In this document: positions 20,325-30,290 of the stretch, one piece after another
Numbering within the stretch: position 1 is the stretch's first letter
How the letters are laid out: every line of letters starts with the position of its first letter
From: Cherax quadricarinatus
Taxonomy: Eukaryota; Arthropoda; Malacostraca; Decapoda; Parastacidae
Assembly (NCBI RefSeq): GCF_038502225.1
Contig: NC_091357.1
Coordinates: 5,055,725-5,119,724, forward strand
Length of the DNA stretch: 64,000 nucleotides
Reading direction: 5' to 3'
Translations under genes and position numbers: made by a program
The notes under the pieces: generated by a model
Database searches by the model: none
Seen by the model: the letters and a program-made list of their open reading frames with translations, nothing else
Told to the model about the DNA's origin: nothing

Positions 20325-21952
20325 TTATTTACAGCTAGCAAAGTCAGGGTATTTTTCCAGAATGGTCTGTAATATACCACTGTGGATAAAATACTTTGCC
20401 ATTTCTTGAACATTTCTGAGTGAGTTGTCTCTAAATTCATTAATTTTATTGCACTCCAGTACATAATGACGCAAGGTGTGACAATAGTCCATCTGGTAAA
20501 GTTTACATTTCGTTTGGTCTACATCTGGTGGTGGGGATTTAACCTGCCAAAGATACTTGTAACCCAGCCGGAGCCGGGCGGTAGTGACATCCAAGAGTCT
20601 GTTTATCTTGTTGGATGCACCATAGACATGTGGCTCCTGCATGATGGAATGATGATAGATCGACTGACTTGTGTCAATCTCCCTAAGTCTTAAGTCAATA
20701 AAGTTCAATTGAAGTTCTTTTCGTATTATTGTTCTCAAACTACTAACTGACAAGCCAAGATTGTAATCTACTCCCTCTTTGAAAGCATACAGCGTAGCCA
20801 ATTTATCAGTTCTATCATGCATCTGAAGACCAATGTGAGATGGAATCCACAGCATATGCACTCTGACTCCACTGTCTACAATCTTACCATACCTATGTCT
20901 GGCTTCTGACACAAGCATGCCACAATTTATACTTAGTGAGTTGAGAGCATTTATGGATGACAGAGAATCAGTTACAATTAAAGTGTCAACCTTAGATACA
21001 TGGACGCATTTGAGTGCAAGGAGTATGGCAAACAGTTCTGTTTGAAGGGTAGAGGCCCAGTTATTGATGCGTGCTCCAATTTCTTTATGAGAGCCATCAC
21101 TCTGTATGACAACAGCAGCACTACCAGCTGCACCAGTGGACTGGTGAACAGAACCATCAACGTAAATAATTTGTGAAAGTGTGTTGTGTGTGACTAAGTT
21201 ATCAATACAGCTTAAGGCATCATGTTTGGCTTCAAGACGAAGCTTTGGTTGTGATTTAAGAAGAGTTTTGGAGAGAAATGGAGGAATGGTAGTTTGGAAT
21301 GGGGTAATATCCCAAGGAGCAGGGAAGTCTCTCTGTTGCCTAACTTGACATAGATCATGTAGCTGGTTCATGCGGAGGTCGGTTCCAGTTTTTTCGATCC
21401 ATCTGGAAGCATGTTCACCAGTGCTGAGGAAAGTTTGGAGGGCTTCTGTGCAGGGGTTTGAATGGGCTAACCTAAGCATATTGACCCCAATAAGGATATT
21501 TCTTTCAGTAACACGATATCTAATGCTTGGAATATTAAGTTCTTTCCGCATATTTAAAATTTTGGCAGTGCGAGGGCATCCTAGGATGATCCTCATTGCT
21601 TCGTTTTGCAGTTTTTCCAGCCCTCCAAGCTTCCAGTCAGACACGAGTGCAAGTAGTGGCGCCGCATAATCAACCAATGATCTAATATAAGCAAGATGCA
21701 TCATTTTCATAATTTTAACATTAGCTCCATACCTGGGATGAAAACCTACCACAACTCAAAGTGCTCTCAGTCTTTCTTTGTATTGGCGACAAAGTCTCGT
21801 TACGACAGGTCCAAGTAGTGGAACCTCAAAGCCTAGATACCTGTATCTGCTTACATATTCTAGAAGAGACCCATCATGCAACTGGATCTGACGAACTGTG
21901 CCCCTCTGTCGAGGAGGACGCCTATTGAGTATCTTTGTTTTATCCCCTGGAG
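20325..21952 (-). pseudogene. LINE-I ORF2 C-terminal half: RT thumb, RNase H, Cys/His tail
   Basis: A 475-codon frame is open from 21752 to 20325. The frame continues upstream to about 21952 (RYRYLGFEVPLL thumb motif) except for one TGA near 21754-21758. RNase H motifs are in order: IYVDGSVHQSTGAAG (first Asp), TLQTELFAILLALK (Glu), TLIVTDSLSSINAL (Asp) and HMLWIPSHIGLQMHDRTDKL (final His...Asp). The tail carries CKLYQMDYCHTLRHYVLEC. RNase H domains are a hallmark of I-group LINEs. The stop codon looks like a single substitution, so this copy is fairly young. It cannot be active, because endonuclease and RT palm are missing. Confidence 0.82.
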
Positions 21953-22767
21953 TTTACCTGGAGAGAGTTCCGGGGGTCAACGCTCCCGTGGCCCGGTCTG
22001 TGACCAGGCCTCCTGGTGGATCAGAGCCTGATCAACCAGGCTGTTGCTGCTGGCTGCACGCAAACCAACGTACGAGCCACAGCCCGGCTAGTCAGGAACC
22101 GACTTTAGGTGCTTGTCCAGTGCCAGCTTGAAGACTGCCAGGGGTCTGTTGGTAATCCCCCTTATGTATGCTGGGAGGCAGTTGAACAGTCTCGGGCCCC
22201 TGACACTTATTGTATGGTCTCTTAACGTGCTAGTGACACCCCTGCTTTTCATTGGGGGGATGTTGCATCATCTGCCAAGTCTTTTGTTTTCGTAGTGAGT
22301 TATTTTCGTGTGCAAGTTCGGTACTAGTCCCTCTAGGATTTTCCAGGTGTATATAATCATGTATCTCTCCCGCCTGCGTTCCAGGGAATACAGGTTCAGG
22401 AACCTCAAGCGCTCCCAGTAATTGAGGTGTTTTATCTCCGTTATGCGCGCCTTGATGGTTCTCTGTACATTTTCTTGGTCAGCAATTTCACCTGCCTTGA
22501 AAGGTGCTGTTAGTGTGCAGCAATATTCCAGCCTAGATAGAACAAGTGACCTGAAGAGTGTCATCATGGGCTTGGCCTCCCTAGTTTTGAAGGTTCTCAT
22601 TATCCATCCTGTCATTTTTCTAGCAGATGCGATTGATACAATGTTATGGTCCTTGAAGGTGAGATCCTCCGACATGATCACTCCCAGGTCTTTGACGTTG
22701 GTGTTTCGCTCTATTTTGTGGCCAGAATTTGTTTTGTACTCTGATGAAGATTTAATTTCCTCATGTT
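21953..22767 (-). pseudogene. CR1-C copy, RT C-terminal region and 3' end
   Basis: Minus strand from about 22767: NTNVKDLGVIMSEDLTFKDH (RT palm/thumb), GWIMRTFKTREAKPMMTLFR, SLVLSRLEYCCTLTAPFKAG, then RITEIKHLNYWERLRFLNLY, SLERRRERYMIIYTWKILEG and LVPNLHTKI. The 3' UTR ends at 21953 with the ctggagtttacctggagag terminus. The coding frame is open for about 190 codons (22852-22268). This is the best example of the family here. It is 5'-truncated and lies back to back with the copy on its right. Confidence 0.82.
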
Positions 22768-23533
22768 TACCATGAGGCCTGGTCACAGACCGGGCCGCGG
22801 GGGCATTGACCCCCGGAACTCTCTCCAGGTAAATTCCAGGTATCAGTCGCATCTGCTAGAAAAATGACAGGATGGATAATGAGAACCTTCAAAACTAGGG
22901 ATGCCAAGCCCATGATGACACTCTTCAGGTCGCTTGTTCTATCTAGGCTGGAATATTGCTGCACATTAACAGCACCTTTCAAGGCAGGTGAAATTGCTGA
23001 CCTAGAAAATGTACAGAGAACCTTCACGGCGCGCATAACGGAGATAAAACACCTAAATTTCTGGGAGTGCTTGAAGTTCCTGAACCTGTACTCCCTGGAA
23101 CGCAGGCGGGAGAGATACATGATTATATACACCTGGGAAATCCTAGAGGGACTAGTACCGAACTTGCACACGAAAAATCACTCACAACGAAAGCAAAAGA
23201 CTCGGCAGATGATGCAACATCCCCCCAATGAAAAGCAGGGGTGTCATTAGCACGTTAAGAGACAATACAATAAGTGTCAGGGGCCCGAGACTGTTCAGCT
23301 GCCTCCCAGCATACATAAGGGGGATTACCAATTGACCCCTGGCTGTCTTCAAGCAGGCACTGGACAAGCACCTAAAGTCGGTACCTGACCAGCCGGACTG
23401 TGACTCGTACGTTGGATTGCGTGCAGCCAGCAGTAACAGCCTGGTTGATCAGGCGCTGATCCACCATGAGGCCTGGTCACAGATCGGGCCGCGGGGGCGT
23501 TGACCCCCGGAACACACTCCAGGTAAACTCCAG
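22768..23533 (+). pseudogene. CR1-C fragments in forward orientation
   Basis: 22768-22832 is a 65-bp piece of the 3' end (gaggcctggtcacagaccgg to ggtaaattccagg). 22855-23250 encodes the C-terminal block (GWIMRTFKTRDAKPMMTLFR, then SLVLSRLEYCCTLTAPFKAG), and 23251-23533 is the 3' UTR ending ctccaggtaaactccaggt. With 21953-22767 it forms a divergent, partly inverted pair. Confidence 0.8.
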
Positions 23534-23583
23534 GTATGGCGTCCCTACTGTGGATATTACGATGGAGATGACAACCTAGACCT
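23534..23583 (+). pseudogene. LINE ORF2 start (5' piece), split by Penelope-like insertion
   Basis: Begins atggcgtccctactgtggat, paralogous to 28313 onward, and ends at the target-site duplication acaacctagacct (23571-23583). The remainder of the same copy resumes at 26824. It belongs to a LINE with an endonuclease of the WNCRGI type, possibly LINE-I. Confidence 0.65.
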
Positions 23584-23612
23584 GGAAATAAATGGTATAA
23601 AATACCGACACA

Positions 23613-23896
23613 ATGGCAATATAAACACAAATGCAGTATAATGTGATCCTTTATTGACTACGTTTCGCCCACACAGTGGGCTTTTTCAAGTCACAAACAG
23701 AACTACCTGGGGTGGAAGGAACGCGAGTATTTATAGTCCGGCTGAGGTCAGGTGAAGAATGCTGCATCTGATGATGTACCGAGTGGGGCTATAGAGTCTA
23801 AAAACTTGGGTAGCTTGGAAAGGAGATTGGATAAATTTGTGAGCAGACCTTCTACAGTGTTCTTATGTGGGATAGCGATGAAGAAGTTCCTTGAGG
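23613..23896 (-). repeat. Penelope-like pseudo-LTR, left inverted arm
   Basis: The complement of 24455-24642 joined to 26711-26810. It contains a TATA-like tatttata (23731-23738, TATAAATA on the minus strand) and the hammerhead-like stretch at 23654-23693. The match to the right arm is near-perfect by eye, so the two arms could form a long hairpin. Confidence 0.8.
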
Positions 23897-24486
23897 AAGA
23901 ATGCACTATAATTGGACAAGTATTTTCCAAACTCCACTATCCTCGTCACTTCATCAGAGACTGCAGACGGCGAGCATTAAACATCTTCAACACACCCAGA
24001 GAAGACACTGCCGAGAAGAGATACATAGTCCTTCCCACCAACTCCATTGCCAAACATGTTTCCAACATCTTTGCCAAAACATCATTCCAAGTATCTACCT
24101 CCACAACCACGACCATCAAGGACATCACCAGTAGTAGGCAGGACAAGCCTCCATCCTCTGCAGGGGTATACATAATCCCTTGTAATGACTGCAACAAGTT
24201 ATACGTGGGCGAAACATCAAGGGACCTCCAAACACGTATTTTAGAACACCAATACGCAAGCAGGTCTGACGACACAAGGAATGCCTGCGTACAACACCGT
24301 AATTCACACAACCACTTGATAAACTACAGTAACTCAAGACTTATCGCCACAGAAGACAACACTCAATACCGAAGAATCCTGGAATCATCACTTATTTCTA
24401 TATCCGACAACTTTAACCAGAATAGTGGCTTCTATAACATAGCTGAACCACTTGCCAAGAAACTTCTTCATCGCTATCCCACATAA
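23752..24486 (+). CDS. Penelope-like element C-terminal region with GIY-YIG endonuclease domain
   Basis: A 244-codon open frame, but only from about codon 50 is it element coding sequence; the first part reads through the inverted pseudo-LTR. GIY-YIG signature: GVYIIPCNDCNKLYVGETSR, then LQTRILEHQYA, with the catalytic Arg in LQTRILEH and the final metal-binding Glu expected in RRILESSLI. This nuclease makes the target nick in Penelope-type retrotransposition. Upstream RT motifs are missing, so the protein would lack polymerase activity. The stop is at 24484-24486, inside the right pseudo-LTR arm. The start is arbitrary because the element is 5'-truncated. Confidence 0.75.
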   Translation: MKNAASDDVPSGAIESKNLGSLERRLDKFVSRPSTVFLCGIAMKKFLEEECTIIGQVFSKLHYPRHFIRDCRRRALNIFNTPREDTAEKRYIVLPTNSIAKHVSNIFAKTSFQVSTSTTTTIKDITSSRQDKPPSSAGVYIIPCNDCNKLYVGETSRDLQTRILEHQYASRSDDTRNACVQHRNSHNHLINYSNSRLIATEDNTQYRRILESSLISISDNFNQNSGFYNIAEPLAKKLLHRYPT

Positions 24487-24642
24487 GAACACTGTAGAAG
24501 GTCTGCTCACAAACTTATCCAATCTCCTTTCCAAGCTACCCAAGTTTTTAGACTCTATAGCCCCACTCGGTACATCATCAGATGCAGCATTCTTCACCTG
24601 ACCTCAGCCGGACTATAAATACTCGCGTTCCTTCCACCCCAG
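24455..24642 (+). repeat. Penelope-like pseudo-LTR, right arm, proximal part
   Basis: The complement of 23706-23896, running from acttcttcatcgctatccc to ccttccacccc. It includes TATAAATA at 24614-24621, a possible core promoter. It is interrupted after cacccag-type sequence by the gag-only insertion and resumes at 26711. Confidence 0.8.
24614..24621 (+). promoter_or_regulatory. TATA-like box in the pseudo-LTR
   Basis: TATAAATA, also present inverted at 23731-23738. It lies about 60 bp upstream of the gag ORF start at 24680. Promoter function is inferred from sequence and location only. Confidence 0.4.
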
Positions 24643-26710
24643 TTACAGACAGTTCACACCAGATCACTGCTTACTCACGATGCATTACTCTAACAGAGTA
24701 AAGATCAAACCAGCGAGTGGCATAACCAATGAGTCGTCCAAACTAGCACTTGCAGCTGTCGTTAGTGGCAGGCTGCAAGTCAAATGTAATACGATTTTAT
24801 CGCTCAAGGAGGCCTTTGTTGTCGTCTGTACAGAGGACACAGAGGCTGAGAAACTACTTACCACCACTGCTACTACCACTCTACGAGACCAGGGATTTCT
24901 TGTCTTGACTTCCCCAGCACTGAGGGCCAGGAGAACTGTGTTCCTCAAGCGACTCGACACCCTTATCACTGTACAGGCCACTGAAGAAATCAAGTCATCT
25001 ATCGAAGCAAAGAACCCTTGGGCCAAGGTGGACTTCATTACTAAAATACCCAATGCTTCATCCATGCTGAAGGTCACCTTCAGTGACGTCAACATGGCAG
25101 CCAGAGCTCTCGCTGAGGGCCTGGCTATTCACTACTTCCACATCAACCCAGCCTTCATCGAAGCAGAGAAATTCCAACATATCTCACAGTGCTATAATTG
25201 TTACTCTTACACACCACAAATGATTGTCCTACTAAGGACAAGAAGTTCTGCTCCACCTGTGGCCGTGAGGGTCATGACTTCAAGAATTGCACTACTGCTT
25301 CACCACCTAAATGCTTGAACTGCAAGAATGGCCACCATACTCTTGCTGCCAGGTGCCCTACCAGAAGAGACATACTCAAGAAACAACAACAACAACAAAA
25401 GAAACCCAACCCACAAGCAACCACATATTCTGCTATCGCCAAGCTTCAAGCAGACACTACCAAGATACTACATGCCACGCAAGCTGCTCCCACCACTTCC
25501 CTGCCAGCACCTACTGCCGACTCCACCAAGATTCTTTGTTGCATTATGTATGCTCATGTACAGAATGCAGCTGAGCCTGGTTCCTTCAACACCACCATCA
25601 ATGAACTTTTCAAACTAAATAATATGCCTGGCCTCACATTCCCTGCATCACCACCTTCCACTGAGATCCTAAAATCTACTGCAAATATTACCAGCATCAC
25701 CGCTGCTCCACTGCTCCACTGCTGTCACAACCTCCACTAGACACAGAGATGGACCAATCAGAGACCTCTGAGACGTCGGCAAAACCCACCAATGAGAGTC
25801 CACTACCGCTTTCATCCACTGCTAGAGCAACTGACCAGTCGGAAATCTCGCCTTCACCAGTTCAGCCACCAGCCAAGAAAGCAAAAACACAAGACACTGC
25901 GGATGCACCTCACGGTGCCACTGTCACTGACACTGCTGCAACACAACGGGTCCGATATCTGAAGGGTGTATACTTCTACACAACCAAGGAGTATAAGAAC
26001 ACAATGCTGTCTTCAGAAATCCATCATCACCTCCAGGACGGAACAGTCAAGTATACCTACGACCAAACTGCTACATACACCACTGAAGACATGACCAGAC
26101 TACTCACTGCCAACACCCAACACCTTGTGGAAGTCAAGTACACCTCAAAGAGGAAATTCAGGATGCTTCAGAATAGGGACCTTGAAGACGGTACCCTCGT
26201 CTAGCACGACTATCCATGACCAGCACTTTGCTGTCCGCTAAAGCTGGGGTGTGGCTCCAATCAACCCTGTAACTGCTGCCTCTGCCCGACTGCGCTTCTC
26301 TTTGGGGAAGTCAGCGCAAGATAGAAGAAGACATCCTCCAACCGGAGGGCCAAGAAAGAAGAAAGATGATTATCGTCACCCCCCACCCGGGGGGCCACTG
26401 CTGGGTCACCATCTGGAGAAGACCTGGGCCAGAAGGACCTGCAAATCAAGATGAATGAAAATGAACACCAACACACGACACTCCACACAGGAGAGCACAG
26501 CGCTAGCACGATCGACACCATGCATTGCCCTTCTAGGGCGTGGTTGGTGCCGGAGCCCGAGTTTGTACCTTGCAAGATGAGGGGGGTGCTTGTGCCTCCT
26601 CCCATGGGAGACTTAGGTCTCAGACACTCCCTAGACAGGGAGCCAGTGCCGGGCCACCACTTGGAAGGGCCCGGGCCGGGAAAATACCGGCGAATCTTTA
26701 ACAACAACAA
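24643..26710 (+). mobile_element. gag-only (ORF1-only) non-LTR-like retroelement
   Basis: A 2.07-kb insertion in the Penelope pseudo-LTR. The empty site is read from the uninterrupted left arm, and the flanking duplication is cacccYag (24635-24642 and 26711-26718, 7 of 8 matching). It begins agttacagac-type sequence 37 bp before an ATG, encodes gag segments to 26204, has a 500-bp GC-rich 3' region and ends (aac)n at about 26699-26710. No endonuclease or RT is inside it. An ORF1-only, non-autonomous element comparable in concept to mammalian HAL1 is inferred. A full gag+pol LINE with deleted ORF2 is the alternative. Confidence 0.65.
24680..26204 (+). pseudogene. gag-like ORF1 with three CCHC zinc knuckles, two frameshifts
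   Basis: Starts MHYSNRVKIKPASG at 24680. The first 170 residues are an RRM-like/gag region without clear motifs by eye. Knuckle 1 (CYNC...TTNDC) spans a frameshift near 25208; knuckles 2 and 3 follow at once (CSTCGREGHDFKNC and CLNCKNGHHTLAARC, 25250-25365). A Gln/Lys run and Thr/Ala-rich linker lead to a second frame change near 25735. The last part (25749-26204) has a basic PPAKKAKTQD stretch and ends ...LEDGTLV at a TAG. Layout matches ORF1 of I-type LINEs, whose product coats RNA. Two frameshifts suggest it is inactive. Confidence 0.68.
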
Positions 26711-26810
26711 CACCCTAGGTAGTTCTGTTTGTGACTTGAAAAAGCCCACTGTGTGGGCGAAACGTAGTCAATAAAGGATCACATTATACTGCATTTGTGT
26801 TTATATTGCC
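26711..26810 (+). repeat. Penelope-like pseudo-LTR, right arm, distal part with hammerhead-like stretch
   Basis: The complement of 23613-23712. 26731-26770 holds gtgacttgaaaaagcccact, then gtgtgggcgaaacgtagtc. The GCCCAC/GTGGGC stem and following GAAAC match stem II and the core of hammerhead ribozymes, but the CUGAUGA strand reads CUUGAAA, with three core positions changed. So it is at best a derivative. Confidence 0.6.
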
Positions 26811-26823
26811 ACAACCTAGACCT

Positions 26824-27560
26824 CCTTTGCCGCCGCAGTATTTTCTATTCTGGAATAGAACTGTCGAGGTATTTGATGCTATATTGAAAATATACCTTCC
26901 TGGACTGTGGCTTGTCATAGTTATATTTGCAGGAAACTAAATTCAGGGTATTAGAGTTATCACTGGGTTCCATATATGCTCTCTATGCCTCTGCAGTCTC
27001 CTGGCACAGTTGCCAGGGTAACTTGGTAGGTAATTGCTGTTGTCCGTCAGACTGATTAGTCTACACTCCTCCCTGTAGGCTGTGGTCATCTAGATGAGGC
27101 TGCAGACTGGATTTTTGACTTCTGCTATTGCCGATATAATTAGCGAGGTCCTTTGCTCATACCTCTCGAGTGACTAAAGTGCCCTCCACTCTGTGGGTTG
27201 CGGGCGCTTATGTTGAACAGGAGAGATGTTGTAGATTCCTTGCTGAGTAATAGGGATGTTAACGATGGGTTTCCGACGTGTATGTTCATACAGATGCCTT
27301 CTTGTTGGGCAGACACTTCTGTGCTTCAGTTTTGTGTATCTAAAGTCCCTCTGCTACCTGCTGATGATGGTAACTCCTTTGGAGTGCCTAGGCAGTGAAG
27401 CAGACATAACTCACCTCTGAAAACAGCTGATAGATCACAGCTGAAACTCTTTGGGGACCCGTTGGGTACAGCGTCAATTATCAGATGGAAGTTGAATTCA
27501 CCCCATGCCTACTGGGGTGTCTTGGGGGATCTTAGGGAATTTTTAGTTGAATCTTTTGAA
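26824..27560 (+). pseudogene. LINE ORF2 endonuclease region, resumed after insertion
   Basis: Continuation of 23534-23583. ggaatagaactgtcgaggta parallels tggaactgtcgaggcattag at 28385, and both continue through ggttccatatatgctct and ctacactcctcc. 27198-27398 reads LRALMLNRRDVVDSLLSNRD, corresponding to the C-terminal endonuclease region. Frames are broken many times. The right limit is vague. Confidence 0.55.
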
Positions 27561-28307
27561 ATTTTTTTTTTTTATCTTGGCTTTATACCATTTATTTGTG
27601 GTGTGTATTTTTTCATGTTAATAGTTTTTATTTTGTTAAGCATCGTTTTTTGTTTTATAAATATTTTTTATGACAGAACTGCTGAACGAGCTGAACAGTT
27701 AAAGCATTCTTCCTATATCAAAACTGCCAACCTCCCTGCGTGTCTTCTGAGGGTAAACCTCTCCGGCAGGAGCGAGTGCTTATGGGTTTTCCTCCGGTCA
27801 CGGAAAGGGTCAGAAAGACACGACATGGAAATACTAACAGGAGTATCTGTTTTCTGCTCTACCTTTTAAGGGTCTAGGTGGTCCTCAGGTCATAAAAGCT
27901 AGGTAAAGAACGCAAAGTTCAAGACATTCATAGACGCACAGATTCTCTTCCTCTAACAGGAAGGGTACACAGTATGCTCCATCTTGCAAGGAAAAAATTG
28001 GAGGCTTCCACCTGTTAGTCATCAGATGGCGACTCGAAGGGATCTGATACAGTGACCCCTTCCTCAGAGAAAAAGATGAATTGTGCCTGACCGTGTCCAA
28101 CTGCCCAAAATGCCCTGGCATGCTAGTGGCTTTCTTTGTACCCATCAACTCGCTTTATATGAATTCACACATTGTAACCTATGCAAAGAAATAAAAAATT
28201 GTTTATTGGTTTAGCTGGTTTGAAGCTTTAGGTGAGGACTCTGGGGATTCTTTGCAGGCTGCATTTATGTTCCCATGCCAGGCCGCAGAGTTAAACTAGT
28301 CCTACAA
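27561..28307. other. unassigned interval
   Basis: T-rich at 27560-27680. No recognisable domain on either strand, although a 135-codon frame spans its left part. Probably old element sequence. Confidence 0.3.
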
Positions 28308-28830
28308 CGTTGCATGGCGTCCCTATTATGGACGTTACCATGAGATGGCAACCTAAACGTCCTTTAGCGCATTTTTTTTTTCATTGGAACTGTCGAGGCA
28401 TTAGGTCCTTTGCTAAAGATATTTGTGACCTCGACTGCGATTTGTGATTGTTATGTCTGCAGGAAGCTGAAGTTAACTGGAGTTAATCCTGGGTTCCATA
28501 TATGCTCTGCACCCCTTCCTGGTACGTATAGTCATCAGGGTAACTAGTCATTGCTGCTGCCCTTCAGTTTGGTTCATCTACACTCCTCCTGTAGGCTTCG
28601 GCCATCCAGATGAAGTTGCGAAGGGCCTTGACAGTGTGCTGCTTGTATCTCCCTCCAGACAGGATTTTAAACTGTTCTACTCTTGCTGACCTAATTTATG
28701 AGCTCCCTTACTCATACCTCCTGCGTGACTTAAATGCCCGTCATTATGGAATATGGGTTGCTTTATGCTGGGCAGGATATTCTAGATTCCTTACCTAGTT
28801 ATATGGACGTTAAGTCTTTTCAAGTGATGA
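28308..28830 (+). pseudogene. LINE ORF2 endonuclease fragment, second copy
   Basis: Starts atggcgtccctattatggac (28313), then WNCRGIRSF-like near 28385. 28610-28798 encodes CCLYLPPDRILNCSTLADLI, then YELPYSYLLRDLNARHYGIW. The DLNARHYGIW segment corresponds to the catalytic GDFNAHHxxWG motif of I/Jockey endonucleases with its Gly replaced. It is paralogous to 23534-27410 without the Penelope insertion. Confidence 0.65.
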
Positions 28831-28839
28831 CTGAGGACG

Positions 28840-29680
28840 CCTAATCTGAAGGGCATCTCACAGGAAGGTATTCCTAGTGCGAGGGGGGAGTATATCATTG
28901 GAAGGTATCCCTAGTGCGGGGGGGAAGTATCTCACAGGAAGATCTCTTGTGTGAGGGGGTATCTCGCAGGAAGGTATCCCTAGTGTGAGGGGCATCTCAT
29001 AGGAAGGTATCCGTAGTGCAAGGGGGCATCTCACAGGAAGGCATCCCTAGTGCGTGGGGTATCTCACAGGAAGGTATCCCTAGTGTGAGGAGGGGGTATC
29101 TCGCAGGAAGGTATCCCTAGTGCGAGGGGGGATCTCACAGGAAGGTATCCCTAGTAAGAGGGGTATCACAGGAAGATATCCCTAGTAAGAGGGGGTATCT
29201 CACAGGAAGGTATCCCTAGTGCGAGGGAGGTATCACACAGGAAGGTATCCTAGTGTGAGGGGGGTATCTCACAGTAAGGTATCCCTAGTGCAAGGAGGGA
29301 GTATATCACAGGAAGGTATCCTAGTGTGAGGGGGGGTATCTCACAGTAAGGTATCCCTAGTGCAAGGAGGGAGTATATCACAGGAAGGTATCCTTAGTGT
29401 GAGGGTATCTCGCAGGAAGGCATCCCTTGTGCGAGGGGAATATTTTGTAGAAATGTATCCCTTGTGCGAGGGGGGTATCACAGTAAGGTATCTCTTGTGC
29501 GAGGGAGGTATCTGTCAGGTATCCCTAGTGCAAGGAGATAGTATCTCACTGTAAGGTATCCCTAGTGCAAGGAGGGAGTATCTCACAGGAAGGCATCCCT
29601 GATGTGAGGGGGTATCTCACAAGAAGGTATCCCTAGTGCGAGGGGGGGGATATCTCACAGGAAGGTATCCCTTGGGTGAT
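28840..29680 (+). repeat. minisatellite, about 36-bp unit
   Basis: Roughly 23-25 tandem units of the pattern atctcacaggaaggtatccc, then tagtgcgagggggg. Units vary in length from about 28 to 40 bp, mainly in the G run, and some read cttgtg in place of tagtg. There is no long ORF. Confidence 0.9.
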
Positions 29681-29734
29681 AACCTTGGTTAATTTCCTGC
29701 AACAAGATTGTTTTAAGGATCCAATGGAATTTTT

Positions 29735-29810
29735 GTTTCGCTGGAGAAGCGCTAAACCCGTAGGGGTCATATAGCCCCTGGGGAATGGGATCAAATTAAA
29801 AAAAATTGTT
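29735..29810 (-). repeat. SINE tail fragment
   Basis: gagaagcgctaaacccgtag, then gggtcatatagcccctgggg: the inverse of the SINE 3' half at 9132-9301. Confidence 0.6.
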
Positions 29811-30177
29811 TGATAACTCTTTTTTTATGAAGCCAAAATTACATGCATTGAAATTTTGAGGATCCATTTTCAGTTGGGCTGGTGAAGCTCTGAAGTCTAA
29901 GTGAAGCTCTAGTATGGCTGTGAACCTCGAGTGAAACCTACCTGAAGCTCTCATGAAGCCCAGGTGAAGTTCTTGAAGCTCTAGTAAACCTCTGAAGTTC
30001 AGGTAAACCTCAAGCCCAAGTGAAGTTTTGAATCCCAAGCAGAACTTTAGTTAAGATCTGAAGCTCAGGTGAAACATATATGAAACTCAAATTAAGCCCA
30101 GGTGAAGCTTTAGTGAAACCCACTAGAAGCTTGCCTAAAGCCCAGATGAAGCTCTAGTAGATCTCTGAAGGCCAGGT

Positions 30178-30290
30178 GATTATTACATTAATGGGGAGCA
30201 CTAAACCCGGAGGGGTCATACAGTGCCTGGGGAATAAGAGGTAATCAGGTTTGATCCAAGAAAAGGGAATATAGTTTCATTAGCTTCAAA
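30178..30290 (-). repeat. SINE copy within the degenerate tandem repeat
   Basis: attattacattaatgg, gagcactaaacccggagggg, gtcatacagtgcctggggaa, then ggtttgatccaag. Inverse SINE orientation. Confidence 0.6.

Larger units (their letters stand above)
19905..21952 (-). mobile_element. LINE-I, 5'-truncated I-like LINE with RNase H
   Basis: From 21952 (RT thumb) to about 19905 (3' UTR end). Order on the minus strand: RT C-terminal region, RNase H, Cys/His C-terminal tail, a (CA)n-rich tract (20195-20320) and the conserved 3' UTR. Its 5' side is replaced at 21953 by the 3' end of CR1-C. Confidence 0.78.
23584..26810 (+). mobile_element. Penelope-like element (5'-truncated) with inverted pseudo-LTRs and a nested gag-only insertion
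   Basis: Bounded by a 13-bp direct repeat acaacctagacct (23571-23583 and 26811-26823), so the whole 3.2 kb entered as one locus. The pseudo-LTR is present twice, in opposite orientation: 23613-23896 (minus) and 24455-24642 plus 26711-26810 (plus). Between the arms, 23897-24454 encodes the GIY-YIG region. The reverse transcriptase is absent. The right arm is split by a separate insertion (24643-26710). Inverted or tandem LTR-like ends and strong 5' truncation are normal for Penelope-like elements. Confidence 0.8.

Noticed and set aside
23752..23896. The first 48 codons of the GIY-YIG frame as genuine N-terminal protein
   Set aside because: This stretch is the inverse copy of the element's own 3' pseudo-LTR (24455-24642), so it is read-through of a noncoding repeat.
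27462..27869. A small membrane protein gene (135 codons, hydrophobic)
   Set aside because: Hydrophobicity comes from T-rich DNA in a repeat-derived interval; no signal or family similarity, and the flanks are LINE remnants.
28840..29680. CRISPR-like array
   Set aside because: Units are directly adjacent with no unique spacers, unit length is variable and the context is eukaryotic; it is a minisatellite.
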